A DNA stretch of 64,000 bases from VFKU01 sp964620045 (GCA_964620045.1 CAZUJL010000001.1:62001-126000); one strand, 5' to 3'. Shown: positions 49,003-60,056, counted from the first letter of the stretch. The notes: generated by a model from the sequence alone, not told the origin. Numbers and translations: made by a program.

Positions 49003-51960
49003 ATGCGGCGTGGGTATGTGGCGGGCATTGGCATCGCGTGGATGCTGACGGCGGGCGCGTGGGCCTATGACTATGACAAGAATGACCCGGCGGCCGGAGC
49101 CGGCGCGCAGGCGCCGTGGCGCGCCGTGGCGCAGTGGGACACGGTCGACGAGCTGAGCACGGCGGACATTCACCGGTTTACGACGTCGCCCGACTACCTC
49201 ACGCCGATGGTGAGCTATGTGCCCGATGACCCAACCGTGCCGTCGCCGCGCGACGTGCTCGGCTATATCGCCGGCGCGGCCGACGTGCTCACGCGGCCGG
49301 AAGACACGATTCGTTATTTCAAGGCACTCGCCGATGCCTCGCCGAATGTTGACCTGATCGAAACCGGCACCTCCGAAGAAGGTCGCCCCTTCCACCTTGT
49401 GATCATCAGCGACGCCGCGAACCTCGCGCGGCTGGACGAGTTCAAGGGCTACACGCGCGCGCTGTCCGATCCGCGCAAGACGACCGATGCGCAGGCGGCC
49501 GACATATTCGCCAAGGCCAAGCCGATCATGCACATCACCGCCGGCTTGCACTCGCCGGAGACCGGTCCGCCGGAGATGGTGATGGAGCTGGCGTATCGTC
49601 TTGCGGTGTCGAAGCATCCGGACATCGAGCGCATCCGCAAGGAAGTGATTATCCTGCTCACGCCGGTGACCGACGTGGACGGCCGCGCAGAAGTGGTCGA
49701 CTGGTACTACCGGCACACGAAGGACTACGACGACATCGACTACATGCCTGCGGGCGGCCCGCCGTACTGGGGCTACTACGCGTTCCACGACAACAACCGC
49801 GACGGCATTCAGATGACGCTGAAGCTGACGCAGACCTATGTGCAGCAATTCTACGAGTGGCATCCGATCTACTCGCTCGACCTGCACGAGTCCGTGCCGC
49901 TGATCTACGTCTCCGGCGGCACGGGGCCCTACAACCCGAACGTGGACCCGATCACGGTGCGCGAGTGGCAGATGTTCGCGCACTACGAGCTTGCCGAGTT
50001 GCAGCGATTCAACATGCCGGGCGCGTGGACCTGGGGCTTCTACGACGGCTGGAACCCGAGCTACCTGCTCTGGATCACGAACAACCACAACTCGATGGGC
50101 CGGTTCTACGAGACCTTCGGCAATTCGTCGGCGCGCACGATGGAGCGCGAACTGAGCACGGCGGAATTCGCGGGCAAACCCGTGACCGAGCGCATGTGGT
50201 ACAACGCCGACCCGCCGCCGAAGACGGTCAACTGGTCGATGCGCAACAACACGAACTACATGCAGTCGGCGGCGCTCGCGTCGCTGCGATTGCTCTCGAC
50301 TGAGGGCCGCACGCTGCTCGAAAACTTTTATCAAAAGGGCAAGAACAACATGCACGCGGGCGCGAAGGAAGCGCCGCACGCGTGGGTGATTCCGGCTGAG
50401 GGGCAGGACCCGGTGCGCCTCTCCTATCTTGTGAACCAGTTGCAGCGGCACGCGATCGAGGTGCACCGCGCAACGCGCGACTTCGAGGTGAAGGAAGGCA
50501 AGTTCAAAACGGGCGATTTCATCGTGCGGCTCGACCAGCCCTACGGCCGCCATGCGAAGAACCTGCTCGAAGTGCAGGATTTCCCCAAGACACCGCCCGA
50601 GATTCGGCCCTATGACGACGTGAGCTGGACGCTGGGCTATCTGTACCGCGTCGACACGAAGAAGATCGAGGACAAGGCGATCCTCGATGTGAAAGACATC
50701 GAGCTCGTCTCCGCGCCGCTCACGCTGCCCGGCATCGTCGAGGATGGCGACCCCGAGGCGTATGCCATCTCGCAGACCGACAGCAACGGGCTCATCCAGG
50801 CGCGGCTGCTGCTCGGCAATGAGAAAGTGGTCGCCGGGGAAGAGGCGTTCAAGGCCGGCGACAAGGAGTATCCCATTGGCACATGGCTCATCGCGCACCA
50901 GCGCGGGCTGCGCGGCAAGCTCGTGCGCGTGGCGGAGCACGCCATGATCAGCTTCCACGGGCTGGACGAGATGCCGGAGGTGAAGACGCACGTCGTCGAT
51001 CTGCCGCGCATTGCGCTGTTCCACACGTGGGTCAGCACGCAACCGGACGGCTGGGTGCGCATGACCTTTGACAATGCCGGCGTGCCGTACAGCTACATCT
51101 CCGACCAGGAAATCCGCGCGGGCGGTTTGCGCGGGAAGTACGACGTGATCCTGATGGCGGATCAGGGCGGCATGGACGCGAAGACCATTGTGCACGGCCG
51201 CGACCCGAAGTTCGGGCCGCTGGATTACCGCTCCACGCGCGATTTCCCGGCGCACGGCAAGGTGGATAGCGCGCGCGACATTACCGGCGGCATCGGGTTC
51301 GAGGGCGTCGCGGAACTGAAGAAATTCCTCGACGAGGGCGGCACGCTGATGCTGATGGGGTCGTCCGGCCGGCTTGCGACGGACTTCGGCCTCGTGCGCA
51401 ATGTGAGCACGATGGCAGCGAGCGTCAGCACGCCCGGTTCGTCGCTGCAGACGATGGTCACGCGACGCGATCACCCGATCGCGTATGGCTACGACGACGT
51501 GAACTGGGTGCAGCGCGGCAATGGTCCGTTGTATTCGGTGCCGAAGAAGTATGACCACTGGATCGTGCTGAAATACGGCACGAAACCGCTGCGCGAAGAC
51601 GAAGACAAGGACAAGAAAAAAGAGGAAGAGAAGCCCGCGGCACCCGCCGAGGCCGATGCTGCAAAGTCGGACGCCGCGAAGCCCGAGGACGCAAAGGCGG
51701 ACGAGAAAAAGGCCGACGAGAAGCCCAAGGGCAAGTTCCTGCAGAGCGGCTTCGTCGAGGGGCAGGACACGCTGGAGAAGTCCGGCGCGATCATCGACAT
51801 CCCGCGCACGGAAGGCGGGCGCGTGATCCTGTACAGCTTTAACCCCATGCATCGCTACCTCAACCACGGCGACTTCAACTATGTCTATAACGCCTTGTTG
51901 CACTGGAACGACTTCCCGGACGGGAAGCCGCTCGATCATCCGCAGTTGGTAAAGGATTGA
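49003..51960 (+). CDS. Secreted M14 zinc carboxypeptidase-like protein (985 aa)
   Basis: A signal peptide (residues 1-21) is followed by an M14 catalytic domain with the zinc ligands H183-x2-E186 (GLHSPETGPPEM) and H295 (SLDLHES), and the conserved HDNNRDG. Beta-rich and glutamine-amidotransferase-like segments follow from about 550 to 860. A highly charged Lys/Glu/Asp/Ala linker covers about 864-911, then a short C-terminal domain ends FNYVYNALLHWND. The size and layout match large M14 peptidases of Acidobacteria and PVC bacteria, probably used on environmental protein. The SDR gene downstream overlaps its stop (TGATG). Confidence 0.82.
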   Translation: MRRGYVAGIGIAWMLTAGAWAYDYDKNDPAAGAGAQAPWRAVAQWDTVDELSTADIHRFTTSPDYLTPMVSYVPDDPTVPSPRDVLGYIAGAADVLTRPEDTIRYFKALADASPNVDLIETGTSEEGRPFHLVIISDAANLARLDEFKGYTRALSDPRKTTDAQAADIFAKAKPIMHITAGLHSPETGPPEMVMELAYRLAVSKHPDIERIRKEVIILLTPVTDVDGRAEVVDWYYRHTKDYDDIDYMPAGGPPYWGYYAFHDNNRDGIQMTLKLTQTYVQQFYEWHPIYSLDLHESVPLIYVSGGTGPYNPNVDPITVREWQMFAHYELAELQRFNMPGAWTWGFYDGWNPSYLLWITNNHNSMGRFYETFGNSSARTMERELSTAEFAGKPVTERMWYNADPPPKTVNWSMRNNTNYMQSAALASLRLLSTEGRTLLENFYQKGKNNMHAGAKEAPHAWVIPAEGQDPVRLSYLVNQLQRHAIEVHRATRDFEVKEGKFKTGDFIVRLDQPYGRHAKNLLEVQDFPKTPPEIRPYDDVSWTLGYLYRVDTKKIEDKAILDVKDIELVSAPLTLPGIVEDGDPEAYAISQTDSNGLIQARLLLGNEKVVAGEEAFKAGDKEYPIGTWLIAHQRGLRGKLVRVAEHAMISFHGLDEMPEVKTHVVDLPRIALFHTWVSTQPDGWVRMTFDNAGVPYSYISDQEIRAGGLRGKYDVILMADQGGMDAKTIVHGRDPKFGPLDYRSTRDFPAHGKVDSARDITGGIGFEGVAELKKFLDEGGTLMLMGSSGRLATDFGLVRNVSTMAASVSTPGSSLQTMVTRRDHPIAYGYDDVNWVQRGNGPLYSVPKKYDHWIVLKYGTKPLREDEDKDKKKEEEKPAAPAEADAAKSDAAKPEDAKADEKKADEKPKGKFLQSGFVEGQDTLEKSGAIIDIPRTEGGRVILYSFNPMHRYLNHGDFNYVYNALLHWNDFPDGKPLDHPQLVKD

Positions 51961-52772
51961 TGGATACCGGACTGAAGGACAAAGTCGTCGTCATCACCGG
52001 CGCGTCCGGCGGCATTGGGCGCGCGTGTGCAGAGGCCTTCGCGGCCGAAGGCGCGCGACTCGTGTTGCACGGCAACACGCACATCGACGCGGTCGAAGCG
52101 CTCGCGAAGCGGCTCTCCACCGAGACCTTCGTCGTGCAGGGCGACCTGCGGACCGAGCTCGACGCGACGAAACTATTCGTGGCCGCGCAGGATCATTTCG
52201 ATGGCATCGACGTCGTGATTGCGAATGCGGGAGTGTGGCCGCCGAATACCGCGCCGATTCACACGATGAACCTCGAACAGTGGGACAACACGGTGCGGTC
52301 GAACCTGACCGCGACCTTTCTCTGCGCGCGCGAATACTTCCGCTATCTTTCCGACGAGAAGCCGGAATCCGCGTCGCTAATCCTGATCGGATCGACAGCG
52401 GCCGTGTTTGGCGAGGCCGATCACGCCGACTACGCCGCCGCAAAGGCCGGCCTGACCTATGGCCTGACGCGCACGCTGAAGAACGAGATCGTGCGGCTCG
52501 TGCCGAAGGGGCGCGTGAACGCGATTTGCCCCGGCTGGACGCTAACGCGCATGACCGAGGATGCCCTGCGCAAACACGAGAACGTGGTGCCGGCGCTGCA
52601 GACCCGCGCGCACAAACGCATCGCGCGGTCGGAAGACATCGCGAACGCGGCCCTGTTTCTCGCGTCCGATGCACTCTCCGGACACGTCACCGGCGAAATC
52701 ATGACGATCTCGGGCGGCATGGAAGGCCGACTGCTCCACCGCCCGGAGAACATCGACCCTGCACAAGCCTGA
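51960..52772 (+). CDS. Short-chain dehydrogenase/reductase, FabG-like
   Basis: The 270-residue protein is a classical SDR: TGASGGIG at 13-20, NAGVW, the catalytic Ser in LIGSTAAVFG and Y-x3-K in DYAAAKAG. It ends GGMEGRLLHRPENI. ATG 51960 overlaps the peptidase stop and follows AAAGGA; a TTG one codon earlier is less likely. The natural substrate is unknown. Coupling to the peptidase gene suggests joint expression, not necessarily a shared pathway. Confidence 0.85.
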   Translation: MDTGLKDKVVVITGASGGIGRACAEAFAAEGARLVLHGNTHIDAVEALAKRLSTETFVVQGDLRTELDATKLFVAAQDHFDGIDVVIANAGVWPPNTAPIHTMNLEQWDNTVRSNLTATFLCAREYFRYLSDEKPESASLILIGSTAAVFGEADHADYAAAKAGLTYGLTRTLKNEIVRLVPKGRVNAICPGWTLTRMTEDALRKHENVVPALQTRAHKRIARSEDIANAALFLASDALSGHVTGEIMTISGGMEGRLLHRPENIDPAQA

Positions 52773-52833
52773 GCACCACTGACTCTCTCTATATAGTCTG
52801 CGGGTTGTTGCACTGCCGAAGGCGCAGGTGCGG

Positions 52834-52893
52834 AACAAGGGTCAAGCGGCGAGACGCCGCTTCCACATTAAGGGCGGTTGCAAAACAAGGGTC
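52834..52893. repeat. Direct repeat flanking a hairpin
   Basis: AACAAGGGTC occurs at 52834-52843 and again at 52884-52893. Between them AAGCGGCG (52844-52851) pairs with CGCCGCTT (52855-52862) around an AGA loop. No T run follows. It resembles the debris of a small palindromic repeat. Confidence 0.5.
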
Positions 52894-52899
52894 TGTACA

Positions 52900-52944
52900 A
52901 AAAAGAACGTCACCGAGCGAAACGCTCGGCGACGTTTTATTTGG
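52900..52944. terminator. Bidirectional terminator between converging genes
   Basis: AACGTC-A-CCGAGCG (52906-52919) pairs with CGCTCGG-C-GACGTT (52923-52936), with one A-C mismatch and loop AAA. On the plus strand TTTTATTT follows; on the minus strand TCTTTTTTG follows. It can end both the SDR transcript and the PqaA-like transcript. Confidence 0.85.
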
Positions 52945-52954
52945 TAGAGACGAT

Positions 52955-54394
<1,440 letters not shown>

Positions 54395-54476
54395 GAGGTC
54401 GAGCTCCTGGAGACATGGCGGCCCAGCGAAATGCGCCGCACGGAAGTGAATATGCTGGAATATTAGCGAAACAAAA

Positions 54477-55904
54477 TCAAGACGCGGGCGCCGGCGCGGG
54501 TTCGGCGACGGGGACGACCTCTGGCGTCGGTCCATCTTCGAACTGCATGCACACGACGTAACACACGGCGGAGGCGGCCAGCGAGATCAGGAATGGGAAC
54601 GAAAGCTCGATGCCGAAGGGCGGCAGGATATGCGCGAAGAGGATGTACGACACGACGCCGGTGATGAGCGTGGCGCAGGCCGTGATGCGTCCGCCGCGGT
54701 TCGTGACGAGGCCGGCCACGATCACGACGAACAGACCCGACGAACCAAAGGCCGAGGCCTCTTCAACGAGGGCATACACCTTCTCGGCGGAGTAGGCCAA
54801 GGCGTACGCGAGCAGACCGAACACAACGACGAGCACACGCGCGAGGCGCAACAGGAATTTGTCGTCGTGCTTCTTCAGCAACGGCGCGACAAAATTGTGC
54901 GACGTGAGCGCGGAGCATGCGAGCAGATTGCTGTCCACCGTGGAAAGGAACGCGGAAATGAGCGCGCCCGCAAAAATGATGTACATCACCGTGGGCAGGA
55001 AGGTCTGCGCGACGCGCGGCAGGAGCTGTTCGCTGTGTTCGAGATTGGGCACGAGCACGGGGCCCGCGAGGCCAATGAGTACCGGGATGAGCCCGATGCC
55101 GACGTACAACGCGCCGGCCTGGATGCATGCGCGGCGGGCGATCTGCGGGGATTTTGCGGCGAGCATGCGCGAGACGAGTTCCTGCGCGAAGATCGAACCG
55201 AAGATGGGCACGGCCCAGGTTTCGGCCGTGGACAAGAATGACTCGCCCTCGGCGACGAAGGTCAGCCGGCTGGGATCGAAGGCGCTCGAGATCGCGCCGC
55301 GCGCTTCGTCGTTGATGAAAATCGCGATTGCCGTCGCGATGAGCCCGGCGATGAGCACAACGCCCTGCAACACGTCGGTCATGGCGTCGGCGAGGATTCC
55401 GCCCATCATCGTGTACACGATGACGACGCCGGCGGCGATGCCAATGGCAACATCCACTTCGAGGTTGGACGAAGCCGCGAGGATCTGGCCAAATGCGCGC
55501 ACCTGCGCGGCGGCCCACAGCAGCGAGGTCGGCACCATCAACAACACTGCGATTTTTTCCGAGACGCCGCCGAAACGTGAGCGAAATAAGTCGGCGATGG
55601 TCGTGAGGCCGCGTTTCCAGAAGATAGTGGCGAAGAAAATGCCCATTCCAAAAATGCACATCGAATAGCCGAAGGGATCAGAGCGCCCGCCCGCGAGGCC
55701 GCCGTCGTAAATCGCGCCGGAGGACCCGATGCAGGTCTCCGCGCCGAACCAGGTCGCGAAGATGGTCATGGTGGAAATGCCGAGCCCGAGGCTGCGCCCG
55801 CCGACGAGGTAGTCGCTCTCGTCTTTCACGCGGCGGGTCATGGCGAGGCCGACGACGAGTTGCAGCGCGACGTAGCACAGGATGGAGAACAGTAGCCAGC
55901 TCAT
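54477..55904 (-). CDS. Sodium:solute symporter (SSS) family transporter
   Basis: The 475-residue protein has about 13 membrane helices and the SSS signatures SDYLVGGRSLG, the TMTIFATWFGAETCIGSSGA block and FLSTVDSNLLACSAL, which holds the sodium-site serines. The start ATG 55904 begins MSWLLFSILCY; a longer frame to 55952 lacks a hydrophobic start. The solute is not predictable. The PqaA-family gene lies 82 nt downstream on the same strand, suggesting that a product released outside may be imported. Confidence 0.85.
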   Translation of the reverse strand: MSWLLFSILCYVALQLVVGLAMTRRVKDESDYLVGGRSLGLGISTMTIFATWFGAETCIGSSGAIYDGGLAGGRSDPFGYSMCIFGMGIFFATIFWKRGLTTIADLFRSRFGGVSEKIAVLLMVPTSLLWAAAQVRAFGQILAASSNLEVDVAIGIAAGVVIVYTMMGGILADAMTDVLQGVVLIAGLIATAIAIFINDEARGAISSAFDPSRLTFVAEGESFLSTAETWAVPIFGSIFAQELVSRMLAAKSPQIARRACIQAGALYVGIGLIPVLIGLAGPVLVPNLEHSEQLLPRVAQTFLPTVMYIIFAGALISAFLSTVDSNLLACSALTSHNFVAPLLKKHDDKFLLRLARVLVVVFGLLAYALAYSAEKVYALVEEASAFGSSGLFVVIVAGLVTNRGGRITACATLITGVVSYILFAHILPPFGIELSFPFLISLAASAVCYVVCMQFEDGPTPEVVPVAEPAPAPAS

Positions 55905-56019
55905 GGAGGCGCTCAGGGCTCCGTGCCGCGAAATTGGGCGGTACTCTAGCACACGCGGCGACTACGATAACGACGACGATAAGGATTACGATAGTCGTTA
56001 CAACGACACGAGGACAGAC

Positions 56020-56820
56020 GTGCAGAAGAAACCGGAACTGAAATTACAGACCACGACATTGTGGGACTACCCCTCGCAGCACTACGGCTCCGGCATGCAG
56101 GGCGACCAGGCGTATGTGGGCGCGACGCCGAGCTGGGTAATCTGGAACCTGCTGGAGCGGTACACGCGCAAGGGTGATTTGATCGTCGACCCGATGTGCG
56201 GCAGCGGCACGACACTGGACGTGGCGACGGATCTCGCGCGGCGCGCGATTGGGTATGACCTCGCGCCGTACCGGCAAGACATCCAGCAGGCGGACGCACG
56301 TGCGCTGCCGCTCGGCGACGAGCAGGCGGATTTTGTGTTCGTCGATCCCCCCTACTCGACACATGTGGACTACTCCGACAACCCGGACTGCATTGGGAAG
56401 CTCGACGCGCAGGACCCGGCGTACTACGAGGCGATGGAAGGCGTGATCGGCGAGATCAACCGAATCCTAAAGCCCAAGCGGTATATGGCGCTGTACGTTT
56501 CGGATTCATTCCAGAAGCGCAAGCCCTTCATGCCGATCGGGTTCCGTCTGTTCGCGATGATGGAAAAGTTTTTTGCACCTGCGGACATTGTGGCTGTTGT
56601 GCGCCGGAACAAGACGCTCAAGCTGGGGAAATACCACGCGGCCGCGGAACAGGGAAACTTTTTCCTGCGCGGGTTCAACTACCTGTTCATCATGAAAAAA
56701 GAAGGCGCAGAGAAAAGCCCGCGCGCCGCGAAACCCGTTGACCCCGCCCCGTCCGCGCCAAAACCGAATCGCGCGGAACGGCGGAAGGGCATGCCGCCGA
56801 AAGCGAAAAAACGGCACTGA
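56020..56820 (+). CDS. Orphan site-specific DNA methyltransferase-like protein
   Basis: From GTG 56020 (AGGA 5 nt upstream) the protein has 266 residues. It opens TTTLWDYPSQHYG, has the SAM-binding DPMCGSGTT (motif I) before the catalytic DPPYSTHVDYSD (motif IV), and ends in a Lys/Arg/Pro-rich tail. This order is that of N4-cytosine/N6-adenine amino-methyltransferases. No restriction enzyme is near. The frame is open upstream to 55882; that extension would add an Asp-rich stretch (DYDNDDDKDYD) without a ribosome site, so I left it out. An RNA substrate is also possible. Confidence 0.7.
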   Translation: MQKKPELKLQTTTLWDYPSQHYGSGMQGDQAYVGATPSWVIWNLLERYTRKGDLIVDPMCGSGTTLDVATDLARRAIGYDLAPYRQDIQQADARALPLGDEQADFVFVDPPYSTHVDYSDNPDCIGKLDAQDPAYYEAMEGVIGEINRILKPKRYMALYVSDSFQKRKPFMPIGFRLFAMMEKFFAPADIVAVVRRNKTLKLGKYHAAAEQGNFFLRGFNYLFIMKKEGAEKSPRAAKPVDPAPSAPKPNRAERRKGMPPKAKKRH

Positions 56821-56859
56821 GACTGCTACAGTAACGGTCCAGAGGCGGAATCCATCAGC

Positions 56860-57819
56860 ATGGCCACGATGAAGTGCAAAACCTGCGGCGTCGGCGACAG
56901 CATCGCCTTTTGCGCGGAGACTGGCGCGCCGATCTGCGTGAAATGCGCCGTGTCGTGCGACGTGTGCAGCTCGCCGCTGAGCCGCGAGCGCGTGCAGTTG
57001 ACGTCCACCGGGCGAAAGCTGTGCTCGAAGTGTATGGCGGAGCGCAACGCGCGGCGCAAGGCCAAGAAAGAAGAGATGCGGCGCGAAGGCAAAAGCGAAA
57101 AACCGCGCGCCTCCTCCCCCGCGCCGGCGGCACCGGCGAACCTGGGCGGCATGAGCTTTGAAGACCTGATGGCCGATGAGCCGGCACTCGCGGCGGGCAT
57201 GCAGTCCGCGAAGCGCGAGGAAGTGCCCAGCCGGCCGGAGCCGGAAGCTAAACTGGAAGCGGCGCCTGTATCCGCCGGCACGAGTTTCGAAGACTTGATG
57301 TCGAGCGGGCCGAAGGCGCCCACTGCGGACAAGGCGAAGCGGAAGACGGGGCTCGAGGGTGTCGCGCAGGAAGGCAGCAAGCGGCTCGAACTGGGGCCGA
57401 TTGATGACAACCGGCCGATCCTCGGCGCGAGTGGACACCACGGCCCGGGCAAGATGGCCTATACGGCGGCATTTTTGTTGTTTGGGATCGCGGGCGCGAT
57501 TTTCTGGACGGTGGTGCCGGGCATTCGCGAGATCATGATGCCGTGGCAGTCGGTGACGCCGGATTTCATCATGGACCAGCGGCCTGTGGCGACGGACACC
57601 AACGCGCTGCGCAATGCGAGCAACATCAGTCAGTTCGACGTGTTCTCGCAAGGACCCATTTTCTTTTTGGCGTGGGTCATCTTCCTCGCGTACTTCATCG
57701 GCTTTGTAATGATCGTGTGGTCCGTCGGCCGATCGCTAGTGGACAGCTATCTTGCGAAGCGTCGCCTGAAAAAGGCGGAAGAGTACGCGAAGAAACACGG
57801 TGTGCCTTATCCGCAATAA
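56860..57819 (+). CDS. Zinc-finger membrane protein (319 aa), unknown
   Basis: Residues 5-60 hold three cysteine pairs (CKTCGVGD, CVKC and CDVC, then CSKC) forming zinc-finger or B-box-like modules. A Lys/Arg/Glu helix follows. A long disordered region contains the motif SFEDLM twice (about residues 99 and 145). Two hydrophobic helices lie near 204-226 and 266-290, and a basic C-terminus ends the protein. The N-terminal domain should be cytoplasmic. It shares the zinc-finger-plus-membrane plan with the 112-residue protein at 28437. I do not recognise a function. Confidence 0.6.
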   Translation: MATMKCKTCGVGDSIAFCAETGAPICVKCAVSCDVCSSPLSRERVQLTSTGRKLCSKCMAERNARRKAKKEEMRREGKSEKPRASSPAPAAPANLGGMSFEDLMADEPALAAGMQSAKREEVPSRPEPEAKLEAAPVSAGTSFEDLMSSGPKAPTADKAKRKTGLEGVAQEGSKRLELGPIDDNRPILGASGHHGPGKMAYTAAFLLFGIAGAIFWTVVPGIREIMMPWQSVTPDFIMDQRPVATDTNALRNASNISQFDVFSQGPIFFLAWVIFLAYFIGFVMIVWSVGRSLVDSYLAKRRLKKAEEYAKKHGVPYPQ

Positions 57820-57827
57820 ATAAGACC

Positions 57828-57895
57828 GGGGACAGACTACGAATCCAACGGCGGGATTCGCAGTCAGTCCCCTTCGTGCCAGTCAGTCCCCTTCG
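57828..57895. repeat. Inverted plus direct repeat at converging gene ends
   Basis: Arms 57828-57846 and 57854-57872 (19 nt) are inverse complements at 17 positions, starting GGGGACAGAC. The right-hand part then repeats directly: CAGTCAGTCCCCTTCG at 57861-57876 and 57880-57895. It ends one base before the penicillin acylase stop. No T run follows. It looks like a REP-type repeat unit with a partial duplicate. Confidence 0.7.
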
Positions 57896-57896
57896 C

Positions 57897-60056
57897 TTAG
57901 TGCTTCTCGCCGGGGTGATATTTTTCCACCGCGTGCTTTTCGACGTCGTCCGCATAGAACCACGCGTCTTTGAACTGCTGCTTCGAGAGCAGCTCCGCCT
58001 GATCGAAGAAGTGCGGCGAATCGGGATTGCCGCTCTGGCCGAAGTGCAGGTATGACTTCGCCTTCATGCGCTCGCCGAATTCCGCGACGGCCATGTACGA
58101 CGCGCCGACGACGGCGTAGCGGTTCTTGCGCTCCGGCGTGCTGGGGGTGTCGTAGACCGTAAACGCGACGCCGAGCGGGCCGCGCACGCCGACCTGCGGA
58201 ATGCTGGGCAGGTCGTCCGAGAACGGTACCGTCGCCGGGGCGGGCTGATACGGGTGACGCTGCAGACGGTGCACTTCGCCGTACGGCACCTTCCACGAGC
58301 CGAAGAGTTGCGTGAGGTTGTCGGCGGCCTTGATCAGCGCCTCAAAGCGCGCTGGGATGTCCGTCTGGAATTCCTTCTTCAGCACTTCGACGGGATATCC
58401 GCGGCCGTACAATTGTTCGTACCACTCCGCGCACAGCGTCGTCTGCGTGGACTTCGCGCCGCCTTTGTAATCCCAATCGAGCAGGTGCTCCATGTACGGC
58501 GCGGCGCGGCCGGCGAGATCGGGATTCGTTGTCTTCAGTTCCGCGAACCAGCGCTCGTACCGCGGCAGTTCCGTCATCGGCCAGTAGAGCGTTGTGTCGT
58601 AGACCAGCTTCTGCCAATCGTCGAAGGTGATGTCGTGCGTCTGGCGGAGCAGGTAGCGCGAGATTTTGGAGCGGCGCATGTCGACCGTCGCGTCTTCCAC
58701 CATGTACTTCGGGAAGTCATCCATTGAGGGGCTGCCGTCGTCGGTCGCGGCGAACGGCGTCGAGTTGCAGCTCTGCACGAAACCCGAGATCGGGTTCAGC
58801 ACCTGCGGCAATTCGTCGATCGGATGGTAGCCGTTCCATTCCGTGCGCGGGTCGCTGCCGTCGACGGGGTTGCGCCAATCGAATGACGGATCCTTGCGCG
58901 CGATCGCGCCGTTGTAGAGGTAGAAAATGTTGCCATCGCGATCGGCGTAGACCGTGTTGAACATTTGCAGGTCGATCGCGCTGACGGCCGCGTGCCATTC
59001 GTCGAAATTCTTTGCCTTGGTCTGACCATAGGACTGCCGCATGCGGCTGCCCTCAAACAGCTTCGCGATCTTGACGGCGAGGTAGTGCGTGTCGTCTTCC
59101 TTACCCATGATCGGGCCGTAGTGCGACTTGCGGAAGGTGTACTCGCGAGCCTCAACACCCTTGTCCGTCTTCACGCGAATCGTGTCTTTCCACTCTTCCG
59201 CGTGCTTATATCCCTCGCCGTATTTATAGGCGAGCGGGTCGTCCGCCTTGTCAAAGGTCAGGCGATACACGTCGCCGCAATCCGGCTCGTTCACGGTATA
59301 CGCCCAGCCGAGATTGCCGTTGAAGCCCATCGTGGGGAACGGCCCGCCGGGGAACACCGCGCCCGACATGTTCCAGCCTTCGTCGCTGGTGACGTGCACT
59401 TCGGTCCACATGCCCGTGCCGAACCACGGCTGGTGCGGGTTGATGAACAGCATCGTCGTGTTATCGCGCGTGTGCTCACCGTTGATCGCCCACGCGTTCG
59501 AGCCTTCGTGCTTGCGCAATTCTTCGGCGAGCGGCGAGAGCTTGGCCTGCGGCGCGTGCGCGTGGCCGAGCAGGCGCATCATCATGAGACCGCGCTCGTA
59601 GCACAGCATGAAGTACGGCTCGTAGTGCGTGATGCCGCGCGGCTTCACTTCGGGATGGGTCTTCAAGTAGTAGTTGTAACCGGCCGCGTAGGCGTCACAA
59701 AACGCTTTAAATTTTGGATCCATCTTTTCGTAGTCGGCCTTCGACTTCGACACGATCTCGAACAGCGCGACCTTGAGATCGTTGTCGAGTCCGGCTTCGC
59801 CGACGACGCTGGCGTATTGCGCGGTCACTTGCAGCATCGTCTCTTCGACCTGCCAGAAGTGGTCCTCACACGTGGCATAGGCCACGCCGAAGACGACGCT
59901 GGCGTCCGTCGGCCCGCTGACGTGCGGCACGCCCCACTCGTCGCGGCGAATCGTGACCTGTTTGGCGTAGTCCTCGGCGAGGTCGGCCATGGCTGGCACG
60001 GCGACTATTGCGAGGGCAAGCGTAAAAAGACAGGCAGCGCGCAGACGGCGGTTCAT
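57897..60056 (-). CDS. Penicillin acylase family Ntn-hydrolase, secreted
   Basis: ATG 60056 (GGGAG ribosome site) gives 719 residues with a signal peptide (1-24, ending AMA-D). The N-terminal chain begins VTIRRDEWGVPHVSG. The self-cleavage site and nucleophile are G185-S186 in EGSNAWAING, which begins the beta chain, and the downstream PHQPWFGTG and GFNGNLGWAYT blocks are typical. It is a periplasmic amidase, probably acting on acyl amides such as acyl-homoserine lactones, aculeacin-type or other lipopeptides; beta-lactams are only a possible substrate. The frame extends to 60089 without signal character. Confidence 0.88.
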   Translation of the reverse strand: MNRRLRAACLFTLALAIVAVPAMADLAEDYAKQVTIRRDEWGVPHVSGPTDASVVFGVAYATCEDHFWQVEETMLQVTAQYASVVGEAGLDNDLKVALFEIVSKSKADYEKMDPKFKAFCDAYAAGYNYYLKTHPEVKPRGITHYEPYFMLCYERGLMMMRLLGHAHAPQAKLSPLAEELRKHEGSNAWAINGEHTRDNTTMLFINPHQPWFGTGMWTEVHVTSDEGWNMSGAVFPGGPFPTMGFNGNLGWAYTVNEPDCGDVYRLTFDKADDPLAYKYGEGYKHAEEWKDTIRVKTDKGVEAREYTFRKSHYGPIMGKEDDTHYLAVKIAKLFEGSRMRQSYGQTKAKNFDEWHAAVSAIDLQMFNTVYADRDGNIFYLYNGAIARKDPSFDWRNPVDGSDPRTEWNGYHPIDELPQVLNPISGFVQSCNSTPFAATDDGSPSMDDFPKYMVEDATVDMRRSKISRYLLRQTHDITFDDWQKLVYDTTLYWPMTELPRYERWFAELKTTNPDLAGRAAPYMEHLLDWDYKGGAKSTQTTLCAEWYEQLYGRGYPVEVLKKEFQTDIPARFEALIKAADNLTQLFGSWKVPYGEVHRLQRHPYQPAPATVPFSDDLPSIPQVGVRGPLGVAFTVYDTPSTPERKNRYAVVGASYMAVAEFGERMKAKSYLHFGQSGNPDSPHFFDQAELLSKQQFKDAWFYADDVEKHAVEKYHPGEKH

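Noticed and set aside
48892..51939. 1015-residue open frame on the minus strand opposite the M14 peptidase
   Set aside because: It lies antisense to a gene with a signal peptide and M14 motifs, and its His/Arg/Val-rich composition is typical of a shadow frame in GC-rich coding DNA.
57897..60056. Antibiotic resistance by the penicillin acylase
   Set aside because: The family acts on many acyl amides, and nothing in the context points to beta-lactams.
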